A stretch of DNA of 7,506 bases from Actinomycetota bacterium. GTDB lineage: Bacteria > Actinomycetota > Actinomycetes > JACCUZ01. The stretch is from positions 1 to 7,506 of the forward strand of contig JAVEDG010000370.1 of assembly GCA_030841245.1 (NCBI GenBank), in the 5' to 3' direction. The notes beneath the pieces were generated by a model that did no database searches, was not told the DNA's origin, and saw nothing but the letters and a program-made list of their open reading frames with translations. Below, piece by piece: positions 1-6,188 of this stretch; within the stretch, counting starts at the first letter, position 1; every line of letters begins with the position of its first letter. Position numbers and translations under genes: made by a program.

Positions 1-356
1 CCCTCCAGCCCGGTGGCGTCCTCGACGGCGCGCGAGAGCGAGTAGACCTTGTGCATCACCGCGAGCGCTGCTTCGGTGCCGTGCTTGTAGGGCACCGTCA
101 CCGAGACCTCCCCGGCGAACAGCGAGAGCTGGATCCCGGTGTCGACGGCGAACAGCTCACGGGTCCGGTCGTCCTCGAACACCTCGACCAGACCCAGGAT
201 CTCCCTGGCCCGCGGGAGCAGGGTGTCCCACTGCTCCAGCTCGACGGAGGTGAGTGGGCCGGGGTCACCCTCGTCGTAGGAGTCCTCGATGTCCTCGAGG
301 GCGTCCTCGAAGCTCCCGCCCGGGTCGCGCCGGACGAAGTAGATGTCGTAGCCCAC
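1..356 (-). CDS. Hypothetical acidic protein, C-terminus beyond window
   Basis: Partial gene; 118 complete codons are visible and the 3' end lies past the left edge. The protein begins MGYDIYFVRRDPGGSFEDAL and has a very acidic stretch at about residues 17-31 (many Asp and Glu). A more hydrophobic part follows at residues 72-90, then a likely helix at 94-112. No signal peptide, membrane segment or catalytic motif is visible. I recall similar short proteins starting with 'YDxYFxRR' annotated as hypothetical in actinobacteria, but I cannot name a function. The GTG start at 354-356 is chosen because a TAGCGT -10 box ends 7 nt upstream, which fits a leaderless mRNA; no Shine-Dalgarno sequence is present. 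It lies 54 nt downstream of the aminotransferase stop on the same strand, so it may also receive read-through. Being coding is fairly sure; the function is unknown. Confidence 0.72.
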   Translation of the reverse strand, partial: MGYDIYFVRRDPGGSFEDALEDIEDSYDEGDPGPLTSVELEQWDTLLPRAREILGLVEVFEDDRTRELFAVDTGIQLSLFAGEVSVTVPYKHGTEAALAVMHKVYSLSRAVEDATGLE

Positions 357-363
357 GGGGCAA

Positions 364-369
364 ACGCTA
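364..369 (-). promoter_or_regulatory. Candidate -10 box of a leaderless promoter for the hypothetical gene
   Basis: The minus strand reads TAGCGT, matching the actinobacterial TANNNT consensus. Seven nucleotides separate it from the GTG at 356, so a transcript would start at or next to the start codon. No convincing -35 hexamer is visible 16-19 nt upstream. The call rests on the -10 match, its position and the missing Shine-Dalgarno sequence. Confidence 0.4.
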
Positions 370-410
370 ACGGGTCGGACGGGTCCGCGGCCTTGTGCCG
401 GGCGGGAATG

Positions 411-1769
411 TCAGCCGACGTACGCGTCGGCCACCGCCAGCGCCTCGTCCAGCACGGCCAGCCCCTCCTTCGCCTCCTGGTCCGAGACCGTGCACGGCGG
501 TACGACGTGGAGCCGGTTGAAGTTGGCGAACGGCACCACCCCGCGTTCCTTGCACGCAGCCAGCAGGTCGGCCATCGGCTTGTTCGCCGCGCCGGCCGCG
601 TTGTACGGGACCAGCATCTCCCGCGTCTCCCGGGACCGGACCAGGTCGAGGGCCCAGAACACACCCATCCCGCGGACCTCGCCGATGCAGGGGTGCCGCT
701 CGGCCAGCTCGCGCAGCCCGGGCCCGAGGACGCTCTCGCCGATGCGAGCGGCGTTGGCGACGATGCCTTCGTCCCTCATCGCGTTGATGCTCGCGACGAC
801 CGCGGCACAGGCGAGCGGGTGACCCGAGTAGGTAAGCCCGCCCGGGAACACCCGCTCGGCGAAGGTCTCGGCGATCGCGGCGGAGATGATCACCCCGCCG
901 AGAGGGACGTAGCCGGAGTTCGAGCCCTTCGCGAACGCGATCAGGTCCGGCGTGACGTGCCAGTGGTCGACCGCGAACCACTCACCGGCCCGGCCGAAAC
1001 CGGCCATCACCTCGTCGGCGATGTAGACGATGCCGTGGCGGTCACAGATCTCTCGCACACCGGCGAGGTAGCCCTCGGGCGGCACCAGGACCCCCGCCGT
1101 GCCTGGGATTGTCTCGAACACGATCGCCGCGATGGTGGCCGGCCCTTCGAAGGACACGACCTGCTCGAGGTGCTCGAGGGCGCGTTCGCACTCCTGCTCG
1201 GGCGAGTTCGACCAGAACGGCGACCGGTAGGGGTAGGGACCGAAGAAGTGGTGGATGCCGGTCGCGCCGCCGTCGTTGGCCCAGCGCCGCGGATCCCCGG
1301 TCATCTGGATCGCTGTCGTGGTGTTGCCGTGGTAGCTGCGGTACGTCGTGAGCACCTTGTGTCGGCCGGTGTGCAGCCGGGCCATCCGACCCGCGTTCTC
1401 GATCGCGTCGGCGCCGCCGTTGGTGAAGAACACCTGGTCGAGGTCGCCGGGAGCCAGCTCGGCGATCAGCCGTGCCGCCTCCGAGCGCTGGTCGTTCGCG
1501 TGCTGCGGCGCGATGGTGCACAGCCGAGCGGCCTGTTCGCGGATCGCCTCGACCACACGTGGGTGCTGGTGGCCGATGTTGGTGTTGACCAGCTGCGAGG
1601 AGAAGTCCAGGTAGCGCTTCCCGTCGTAGTCCCAGTAGTAGCTGCCCTCGGCGCCGGCGATCGCCATCGGCGAGATGAGGGCCTGGGCGGACCAGGAGTG
1701 GAAGACGTGGGCCCGGTCGAGGTCGCGAACGCGCTGGCCGGCGGCGGGGTCAGGGGAGGCGGTGGTCAT
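411..1769 (-). CDS. Class III PLP-dependent aminotransferase (omega-amino acid:pyruvate type)
   Basis: A 452-residue fold-type I, class III transaminase, full length for the family. It moves an amino group from an amine or omega-amino acid to a keto acid, using pyridoxal phosphate in the cytosol. Visible cofactor residues are the Gly pair in TNGGADAIENA (about 116-126), YRSYHG (143-148, ring-stacking Tyr/His), ADEVMAGFGR with Asp252 for the pyridine nitrogen, the Schiff-base Lys281 in AFAKGSNSGYVPLGG, Thr313 in GLTYSGHP (phosphate contact) and Arg366 in EVRGMG. The N-terminal AHVFHSWSAQ and GHQHP segments resemble actinobacterial proteins labelled taurine-pyruvate, beta-alanine-pyruvate or 'aspartate aminotransferase family'; the substrate cannot be fixed from sequence. 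The ATG at 1769 (MTTASPDP) lies 10 nt after the purA stop. A longer reading from 1823 would overlap purA by 44 nt and add an unconserved Arg/Cys-rich tail. Probably co-transcribed with purA; no strong Shine-Dalgarno sequence, so translational coupling is likely. Confidence 0.93.
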   Translation of the reverse strand: MTTASPDPAAGQRVRDLDRAHVFHSWSAQALISPMAIAGAEGSYYWDYDGKRYLDFSSQLVNTNIGHQHPRVVEAIREQAARLCTIAPQHANDQRSEAARLIAELAPGDLDQVFFTNGGADAIENAGRMARLHTGRHKVLTTYRSYHGNTTTAIQMTGDPRRWANDGGATGIHHFFGPYPYRSPFWSNSPEQECERALEHLEQVVSFEGPATIAAIVFETIPGTAGVLVPPEGYLAGVREICDRHGIVYIADEVMAGFGRAGEWFAVDHWHVTPDLIAFAKGSNSGYVPLGGVIISAAIAETFAERVFPGGLTYSGHPLACAAVVASINAMRDEGIVANAARIGESVLGPGLRELAERHPCIGEVRGMGVFWALDLVRSRETREMLVPYNAAGAANKPMADLLAACKERGVVPFANFNRLHVVPPCTVSDQEAKEGLAVLDEALAVADAYVG

Positions 1770-1779
1770 GTGCCGCAGC

Positions 1780-3072
1780 CTACGAGCCACCGAGCAGGTC
1801 GCGCACGACGACCGTCGCATCACGGCCCGGACCGACGCCGACCGCGGAGATCCGGGCGCCGGAGAGATCCTCCAGGGCGTGGACGTACTGCTCGGCAGCC
1901 TTGGGCAGGTCGCCCAGCGTCCGCGCCGAGGAGATGTCCTCGCTCCAGCCGTCGCAGAACTCGTAGACCGGCCTCGCGTGGTGGAACTCGGTCTGCGTCA
2001 TCGGCATCTCGTCCTGCCGGATCCCGTCGACCTCGTACCCGACGCAGACCGGCACCCGCTCCCGACCGGTGAGGACGTCGAGCTTGGTGAGCACGAAGTC
2101 GGTCACGCCGTTGATCCGGGCGGCGTAGCGCGCGATCACCGCGTCGTACCAGCCGCACCGCCTGGGCCGGCCGGTGGTCGTCCCGAACTCGGCCCCGTCG
2201 GCGCGCAGCCGGTCGCCGTCGGCGTCGAGCAGCTCGGTCGGGAACGGCCCCTCGCCGACCCGTGTCGTGTAGGCCTTGACGACCGCGATCACACGGTCGA
2301 TCCGGTTCGGCGGGATCCCCGATCCGGTGCACGCGCCGCCGGTGGTCGGGTTGGAGGAGGTGACGAACGGATAGGTGCCGTGGTCTACGTCGAGCATCGT
2401 GGCCTGGCCGCCCTCGAGCAGGACGGTCCGACCCTCGTCGAGCGCTCGGGAGAGGAGGAGCCCGGTGTCCGCGACCATAGGACGGATCCGGTCGCAGTAG
2501 GACAGGAACTCCTCCACCACCTCGTCGACCGTGATGGCACGCCGGTTGTAGACCTTGACCAGCAGGTTGTTCTTGACCTCGAGCGCCACCTCGACCTTCT
2601 GCCGCAGGATCTTCTCGTCGAAGACGTCCTGTACCCGCACCCCCACCCGGGAGATCTTGTCGGCGTACGCCGGGCCGATGCCGCGGCCCGTGGTCCCCAA
2701 CCGCATCTTGCCGAGGAACCGCTCGGTCACCTTGTCGATGACCTGGTGGTAGGACGCGATCAGGTGCGCATCAGCGCTGACCAGCAGGCGCGACGTGTCC
2801 ACACCGCGCGACTGCAGCGCGTCGATCTCGCTGAACAGCACGCTCGGGTCGATGACCACCCCGTTGCCGATGACCGGCGTGCACGACGGCGTGAGGATGC
2901 CGGCCGGGAGCAGGTGCAGCGCGTACTTCTCGCCGTCGACCACGATGGTGTGGCCGGCATTGTTGCCACCGTTGTACTTCACGACGTAGTCCACCCGGGA
3001 CCCCATCGCGTCGGTCGCCTTGCCCTTCCCCTCATCCCCCCACTGGGCCCCGAGCAGCACGATCGCCGGCAT
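1780..3072 (-). CDS. purA: Adenylosuccinate synthetase
   Basis: PurA joins IMP and aspartate, using GTP, to make adenylosuccinate, the first committed step from IMP to AMP; cytosolic homodimer. The 430 residues match the usual 427-432. Key elements are in place: the GTP-binding loop WGDEGKGK (11-18) with catalytic Asp13, NNAGHT with catalytic His41, GTTGRGIGPAY (126-136), DVDHGTYPFVTSSNP (228-242), the VKAYTTRVGEGPFPTE block (265-280), GTTTGRPRRCGWYD (297-310) and the guanine-recognising TKLDVL (329-334). The ATG at 3072 is preferred because GAAGAGG (3081-3087) lies 8 nt upstream. An in-frame GTG at 3081 would overlap that site and add only three residues. The gene is divergent from the lipid kinase and followed after 10 nt by the aminotransferase. 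No truncation or missing catalytic residue is seen. Confidence 0.98.
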   Translation of the reverse strand: MPAIVLLGAQWGDEGKGKATDAMGSRVDYVVKYNGGNNAGHTIVVDGEKYALHLLPAGILTPSCTPVIGNGVVIDPSVLFSEIDALQSRGVDTSRLLVSADAHLIASYHQVIDKVTERFLGKMRLGTTGRGIGPAYADKISRVGVRVQDVFDEKILRQKVEVALEVKNNLLVKVYNRRAITVDEVVEEFLSYCDRIRPMVADTGLLLSRALDEGRTVLLEGGQATMLDVDHGTYPFVTSSNPTTGGACTGSGIPPNRIDRVIAVVKAYTTRVGEGPFPTELLDADGDRLRADGAEFGTTTGRPRRCGWYDAVIARYAARINGVTDFVLTKLDVLTGRERVPVCVGYEVDGIRQDEMPMTQTEFHHARPVYEFCDGWSEDISSARTLGDLPKAAEQYVHALEDLSGARISAVGVGPGRDATVVVRDLLGGS

Positions 3073-3080
3073 GGGGTACA

Positions 3081-3087
3081 CCTCTTC
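3081..3087 (-). promoter_or_regulatory. purA ribosome binding site
   Basis: The minus strand reads GAAGAGG, with its end 8 nt before the ATG at 3072. This spacing selects ATG 3072 over the GTG at 3081, whose first base lies inside the site. Confidence 0.6.
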
Positions 3088-3119
3088 CGTGACGGACGGG
3101 CACCCGATCGGACGGGCGG

Positions 3120-3126
3120 GACGAGG
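3120..3126 (+). promoter_or_regulatory. Ribosome binding site supporting the TTG start of the lipid kinase
   Basis: GACGAGG-like sequence (G3120 to G3126) lies 4 nt before TTG 3131. The spacing is short but the purine run is clear, and no better site precedes the alternative starts at 3071 or 3089. It overlaps the proposed purA -10 box on the other strand. Confidence 0.4.
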
Positions 3127-3153
3127 CTACTTGAACCGGTTCCTGGTGGTCAG
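3124..3153 (-). promoter_or_regulatory. Candidate purA promoter
   Basis: On the minus strand CTGACC (3148-3153; 4 of 6 matches to TTGACA) is followed by an 18-nt spacer and TAGCCT (3124-3129; fits TANNNT). Transcription would begin near 3116-3118, leaving a leader of about 45 nt with the purA ribosome binding site. The -35 lies inside the first codons of the divergent lipid kinase and the -10 lies over its ribosome binding region. Pattern match only. Confidence 0.35.
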
Positions 3154-4021
3154 CAACGCCGCGGCCGGGTCGAGTCACGGCGACCGGGTCGCGGCCGCGG
3201 TCGAGGTGCTGCGGGCCGGGGCCGAGGTCCGGGAGGAGCGGTCGGACAGCCCCGCCGACCTCGAGCGGATCCTGCGCGACCGCGGTGACGCAACCGTCGT
3301 CATCGCCGGTGGCGACGGTTCGGTGCACGCGGCGGTCGCGGCGCTGCGCCGGCTCGCGGCCTTGCACCCCGGCTCGCCGCTCGGGCTGGTCCCCCTGGGC
3401 ACGGGGAACGACCTGGCCCGCACCCTGGGCGTCCCGCTCGACCCGGAACAGGCGGCCCGGGTCGTCCTGGCCGGCCGGCCGCGACGGCTCGACCTGGTCG
3501 TCGACGACGTCGGCGGTGTGGTGGTGAACGCGGTCCACCTGGGCATCGGGGCGGAGGCCGCGGCCCGGGCCGGTGACCTCAAGGACCGGCTCGGCCCCAC
3601 GGCGTACGCGGTGGGGAGCGCGGTCGCGGGGCTCACCGAGCGCGGCTGGGCGCTGCGGGTCGAGGCCGACGGCGCGGTGCTGCAGCGGCCGGACGAGCGG
3701 GTGCTGATGGTCGCGGTCGCCAACGGGCGCACCATCGGCGGCGGCGCCGAGCTGGCACCGGACGCCGACCCGGGCGACGGGCTGCTGGACGTCGTGGTGG
3801 CGCGCTCGACCGGCCCGGTGGCGCGGCTCGGGTTCGGCGTCACCTTGCGCAGCGGGGACCACGTCCACCGGGCCGACGTCACGGTCACCCGGGCCAGCAC
3901 GGTGCGGGTGTCGGGCGAGCCGTTCCCGATCAACGCCGACGGCGAGCTGGCCGGGCCGGTGTCCGCGCGCTCCTGGGCGCTCGAACCGGGCGCGTGGTCG
4001 GTGATCTCTCCGCCGGCCTGA
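3131..4021 (+). CDS. Diacylglycerol kinase-family lipid kinase (YegS/DgkB-like)
   Basis: A 296-residue soluble lipid kinase of the DAGK catalytic family (DgkB/YegS/LCB5-like). Members transfer phosphate from ATP to diacylglycerol or a related lipid alcohol at the inner face of the membrane; for DgkB this returns diacylglycerol to phosphatidic acid. The N-terminal nucleotide domain starts with RFLVVSNAAAGS (3-14), carries AGGDGS (59-64) and continues with PLGTGNDLARTLG (88-100). The C-terminal beta-rich domain has VANGRTIGGGAELAPDADPG (196-215), DGLLDVVV and the NADGEL motif (268-273), whose Asp270 corresponds to the general base of DgkB-type enzymes. No membrane segment is seen. The TTG at 3131 is chosen because the conserved sequence begins right after it and GACGAGG lies just upstream, although only 4 nt separate GAGG from TTG. 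GTG 3089 and ATG 3071 are in-frame alternatives, and ATG 3071 overlaps the purA start codon. True substrate is unknown. Confidence 0.9.
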   Translation: MNRFLVVSNAAAGSSHGDRVAAAVEVLRAGAEVREERSDSPADLERILRDRGDATVVIAGGDGSVHAAVAALRRLAALHPGSPLGLVPLGTGNDLARTLGVPLDPEQAARVVLAGRPRRLDLVVDDVGGVVVNAVHLGIGAEAAARAGDLKDRLGPTAYAVGSAVAGLTERGWALRVEADGAVLQRPDERVLMVAVANGRTIGGGAELAPDADPGDGLLDVVVARSTGPVARLGFGVTLRSGDHVHRADVTVTRASTVRVSGEPFPINADGELAGPVSARSWALEPGAWSVISPPA

Positions 4022-4022
4022 A

Positions 4023-4037
4023 CGGCTCAGAGCCAGC
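4023..4037. repeat. 15-bp direct repeat, copy 1 (over PLD-like gene stop)
   Basis: CGGCTCAGAGCCAGC here is identical to 5203-5217, in the same orientation. It spans the last codons and TGA stop of the PLD-like gene and contains the inverted repeat GGCTC-A-GAGCC. After one mismatch the match continues for two more bases. Both copies encode a terminal Trp-Leu-stop, so shared C-terminal residues explain part of the identity; but the match also covers 4 nt after the stop. Confidence 0.8.
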
Positions 4038-5184
4038 GCCGGATCGGCTTGGTCGCCGCTTCGAAGGCGCGCTGCGACTTGGACCGCCGCTCCCACCGGG
4101 TCAGGTCGATCTGCCTGCTGCGCCCGAAGTCCTCATCGAGGTCGGCATCGAGGCGAGCGGCCAAGGTCCGGTCCAGGGCGACCAGCACGACCTCCTCGTC
4201 GTGGTCGAGGGAGCGGCGGTTGAAGTTCGACGAGCCGACCACCGCAACGCAGCCGTCGAGCGTCATCACCTTCGCGTGCATCATCGACGGCTGAAAGCTC
4301 CAAACCCGAACCCCGCACTCGACCAGGCGGGCGTACGCCGCCTCGCTGGCCAGCTGGCAGACCCGCTTGTCGGCGTGCGGGCCCGGCAGCAGGAGGTCCA
4401 CCTCGACGCCGCGTGCCGGCGCCGCGCAAAGCGTCTGCAGGAAGTCCTCGTCGGGCGCGAAGTACGCCGTTGCGATGCGCAGCCGTTCGCGCGCAGAGCT
4501 GAGCATGATGTGGAACGCGGACTGCATGTCGTCCCACCCGAGGCTGGCCGACCCGCGCACGATCTGGATCGTCGACGTACCGGCCTGCGGCTGTTCCGGG
4601 AACTCGTCGTTCTCGTCGTACAGCGGCCGGCCGGTCTCGGCCCAGTCCTGGATGAAGGCCGACTGGAGTCCGTCCACCGCGGGGCCCTCGACCCGCAGGT
4701 GCGTGTCCCGCCACTCTTGGCTGCTGCGCGCGTCGCCGCACCACTCCTCGGCGATCCCGACTCCACCGGTGAAGCCGACGCGCCCGTCGACGAGGCACAC
4801 CTTGCGGTGCAGCCGGTGGTTGGACTTGAACGGCGACTTGAGCAGCGGCTTGCGGAACCACTCGACCTGGACCCCGGAGCGGTCCATCTGCTCGACCAGG
4901 TCGTTCTCGATCAGCCGCCCGCCCAGGGCGTCGATCAGCAGCCGGACCCGGACGCCGGCCGCTGCCCGCTCACTCATCACCGCCGCGAACTCGCGGGCGA
5001 TCTCGCCCCGCCAGTAGACGAAGGTCATCAGGTCGACGGTCGCCTGCGCGGAGCGGATCGCGTCGAGCATCGCCGGGAAGATCTGGTCGCCGTTACGCAG
5101 CACGGTGACCGCGTTGCCCTCGGTGAAGGGCGTGCCGATCACGGTCTCCATGCGCCGCCGCAACACCTGGGGGAAGTCGCTCAT
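4027..5184 (-). CDS. Phospholipase D-like / cardiolipin synthase-family protein
   Basis: A 385-residue member of the PLD superfamily with two HKD motifs: His126-Lys128-Asp133 in HRLHRKVCLVDG and His303-Lys305-Asp310 in MMHAKVMTLDG, each followed by the usual Gly/Ser/Asn run (FTGGVGIAEEW, VVGSSNFNRRS). The two-motif arrangement and the phrases 'DLMTFVYWRGEIAREFA' and 'RLLIDALGGR' fit bacterial cardiolipin synthases, which join phosphatidylglycerol molecules or a related phospholipid pair; hydrolysis is also possible. Unlike ClsA-type enzymes there are no N-terminal transmembrane helices, so it resembles the soluble or peripheral ClsB-like group. The ATG at 5184 is preferred because GAGGAG lies at 5189-5194; a longer reading from 5262 would run through the end of the upstream regulator. 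It starts 22 nt after the regulator stop, suggesting an operon, and converges on the lipid kinase with a 5-nt gap. Substrate is inferred from family only. Confidence 0.9.
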   Translation of the reverse strand: MSDFPQVLRRRMETVIGTPFTEGNAVTVLRNGDQIFPAMLDAIRSAQATVDLMTFVYWRGEIAREFAAVMSERAAAGVRVRLLIDALGGRLIENDLVEQMDRSGVQVEWFRKPLLKSPFKSNHRLHRKVCLVDGRVGFTGGVGIAEEWCGDARSSQEWRDTHLRVEGPAVDGLQSAFIQDWAETGRPLYDENDEFPEQPQAGTSTIQIVRGSASLGWDDMQSAFHIMLSSARERLRIATAYFAPDEDFLQTLCAAPARGVEVDLLLPGPHADKRVCQLASEAAYARLVECGVRVWSFQPSMMHAKVMTLDGCVAVVGSSNFNRRSLDHDEEVVLVALDRTLAARLDADLDEDFGRSRQIDLTRWERRSKSQRAFEAATKPIRRWL

Positions 5185-5188
5185 CAGG

Positions 5189-5194
5189 CTCCTC
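5189..5194 (-). promoter_or_regulatory. Ribosome binding site fixing the PLD-like gene start
   Basis: The minus strand reads GAGGAG, 4 nt (or 6 nt counted from GAGG) before ATG 5184, inside the 22-nt gap after the regulator stop. It decides for the short start, which removes 26 unconserved residues of the longest reading frame. Confidence 0.6.
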
Positions 5195-5202
5195 ACGGGC
5201 TG

Positions 5203-5217
5203 CGGCTCAGAGCCAGC
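5203..5217. repeat. 15-bp direct repeat, copy 2 (over regulator gene stop)
   Basis: Second identical copy of CGGCTCAGAGCCAGC, over the TGA stop of the regulator gene. The two copies are 1,180 bp apart and bracket the PLD-like gene together with its ribosome binding site. Confidence 0.8.
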
Positions 5218-6181
5218 CCCGTCGTACGGCTTCCATCCCCGCCTGGAACCGAGTGCCGGCACCCAGGTCGTCCATGAGGTCTGCTACCCGCCTGCGGACG
5301 GTCCGAAGCGAGACCCCCAGGTGTCGGGCGATCGCCTCGTCCTTGGCACCCAGCATGAGCAGCTCGAGAATGTCCCGCTGTCCTTCCTCATGCTGGTCCC
5401 CGCCGAGCGACGTGACCCTGCGCAAAGGCACCGAACGCTCCCAGATCCGCTCGAACAGCTCCCGCACGATGGCCACCATGGCCGGCGCGTGCACGACGAT
5501 CATGCTGGTGTCGCCGACGCCCTCCCACTCGCCGGACACCAGCGCGACGTGGCCGAGGACATCGATCTCCGGGATGTCGACCGGCCCGAGCCGCACGTCC
5601 TCCCCGTGGGCGGCCCAGTGCAGGACGTAGTCCAGCTTCGCGCTGTCATCCACGACGTCCGCCGGGTAGACGCCGCGCATCGGGCGCCCGGCCGCCAGCT
5701 GGTCGCGGACCAGCGCGAAGAACTCCTCCGGAGGTTGCGGCCCGCTCGTGACCCGGTGACAGGCCAGCACCTCGCCAGTCGTGCTGCGTTGCAGGTCATC
5801 CATCGCCGCCAGCGCCTCGGGCTCGGCCAGCAGCTCGAACGGCATCTTCGACCAGCCGCCGGTCTGGCCCACGAGGTGGTCGGCGGTGAACATCGAGAGC
5901 TGGGCGCGCACTGACTCGAGCTCACTGCGGCGGGCCTCGATGTCGGTGAGCTCGGCGCGCAGCAGCCCGGTGATGGTGGGGGTCGGGGGCAGCGCCGACG
6001 GCGTCGGGTGCTCCCGGACCAGGCCTTGCTGGCACAGCGCGGCGAGCGCGGCGCGCGCCAGGTCGTCATCGACGCCGACCTCCGTCGCCACCTGCTCGAT
6101 CGAAAGCTCCGGGCGGCGCAGCATCACCCGGTAGACGGCCTCGCTGACGTCGTCGATCCCCCACACGCGCAGGATGCCCAT
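5207..6181 (-). CDS. Transcriptional regulator: TrmB-like N-terminal winged helix plus LuxR-type HTH
   Basis: A 324-residue regulator with two putative DNA-binding ends. Residues 8-60 look like a winged helix of the TrmB type (YRVMLRRPELSIEQVATEVG, then LAALCQQGLVRE). A helical connector (about 74-98) follows, then a sensor-like middle (about 112-245) with no recognised ligand motif. Residues 266-324 form a LuxR/GerE-type helix-turn-helix: RDILELLMLGAKDEAIARHL, then GVSLRTVRRRVADLMDDLGA and a C-terminal RFQAG...RRGWL. Such fusions are common in actinobacteria and usually annotated only as LuxR- or TrmB-family regulators. There is no receiver domain or Walker A ATPase. The ATG at 6181 is chosen because conserved sequence begins there and a TACGCT -10 box lies 7 nt upstream; the longer reading from 6229 would include that promoter. 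Its likely target, by position, is its own promoter and the downstream PLD-like gene; the signal is unknown. Confidence 0.87.
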   Translation of the reverse strand: MGILRVWGIDDVSEAVYRVMLRRPELSIEQVATEVGVDDDLARAALAALCQQGLVREHPTPSALPPTPTITGLLRAELTDIEARRSELESVRAQLSMFTADHLVGQTGGWSKMPFELLAEPEALAAMDDLQRSTTGEVLACHRVTSGPQPPEEFFALVRDQLAAGRPMRGVYPADVVDDSAKLDYVLHWAAHGEDVRLGPVDIPEIDVLGHVALVSGEWEGVGDTSMIVVHAPAMVAIVRELFERIWERSVPLRRVTSLGGDQHEEGQRDILELLMLGAKDEAIARHLGVSLRTVRRRVADLMDDLGAGTRFQAGMEAVRRGWL

Positions 6182-6188
6182 GCGGTGC

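Noticed and set aside
388..400. Small hairpin CGGC-N5-GCCG after the aminotransferase stop
   Set aside because: Only four base pairs and no U-run; too weak to call a terminator.
1770..1823. 18-codon N-terminal extension of the aminotransferase
   Set aside because: Would overlap the conserved end of purA by 44 nt and adds an Arg/Cys-rich tail unlike the family; ATG 1769 is simpler.
51..2072. 673-codon open frame on the plus strand
   Set aside because: It lies antisense to the aminotransferase and the end of purA, both with intact catalytic motifs. Its product is Arg/Gly/Val/Asp-rich with no family signature. Such frames arise from GC-rich third positions.
1675..3288. 537-codon open frame on the plus strand
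   Set aside because: Antisense to purA and overlapping the start of the lipid kinase in another frame; composition is that of a shadow frame.
3032..4096. 354-codon open frame on the minus strand
   Set aside because: Antisense to the lipid kinase, whose GGDGS, GTGND and DGE motifs show which strand is coding.
5185..5262. 26-codon N-terminal extension of the PLD-like protein
   Set aside because: Runs through the last codons of the regulator in another frame; a good ribosome binding site precedes ATG 5184.
3994..5277. 427-codon open frame on the plus strand
   Set aside because: Antisense to the PLD-like gene with both HKD motifs; no recognisable product.
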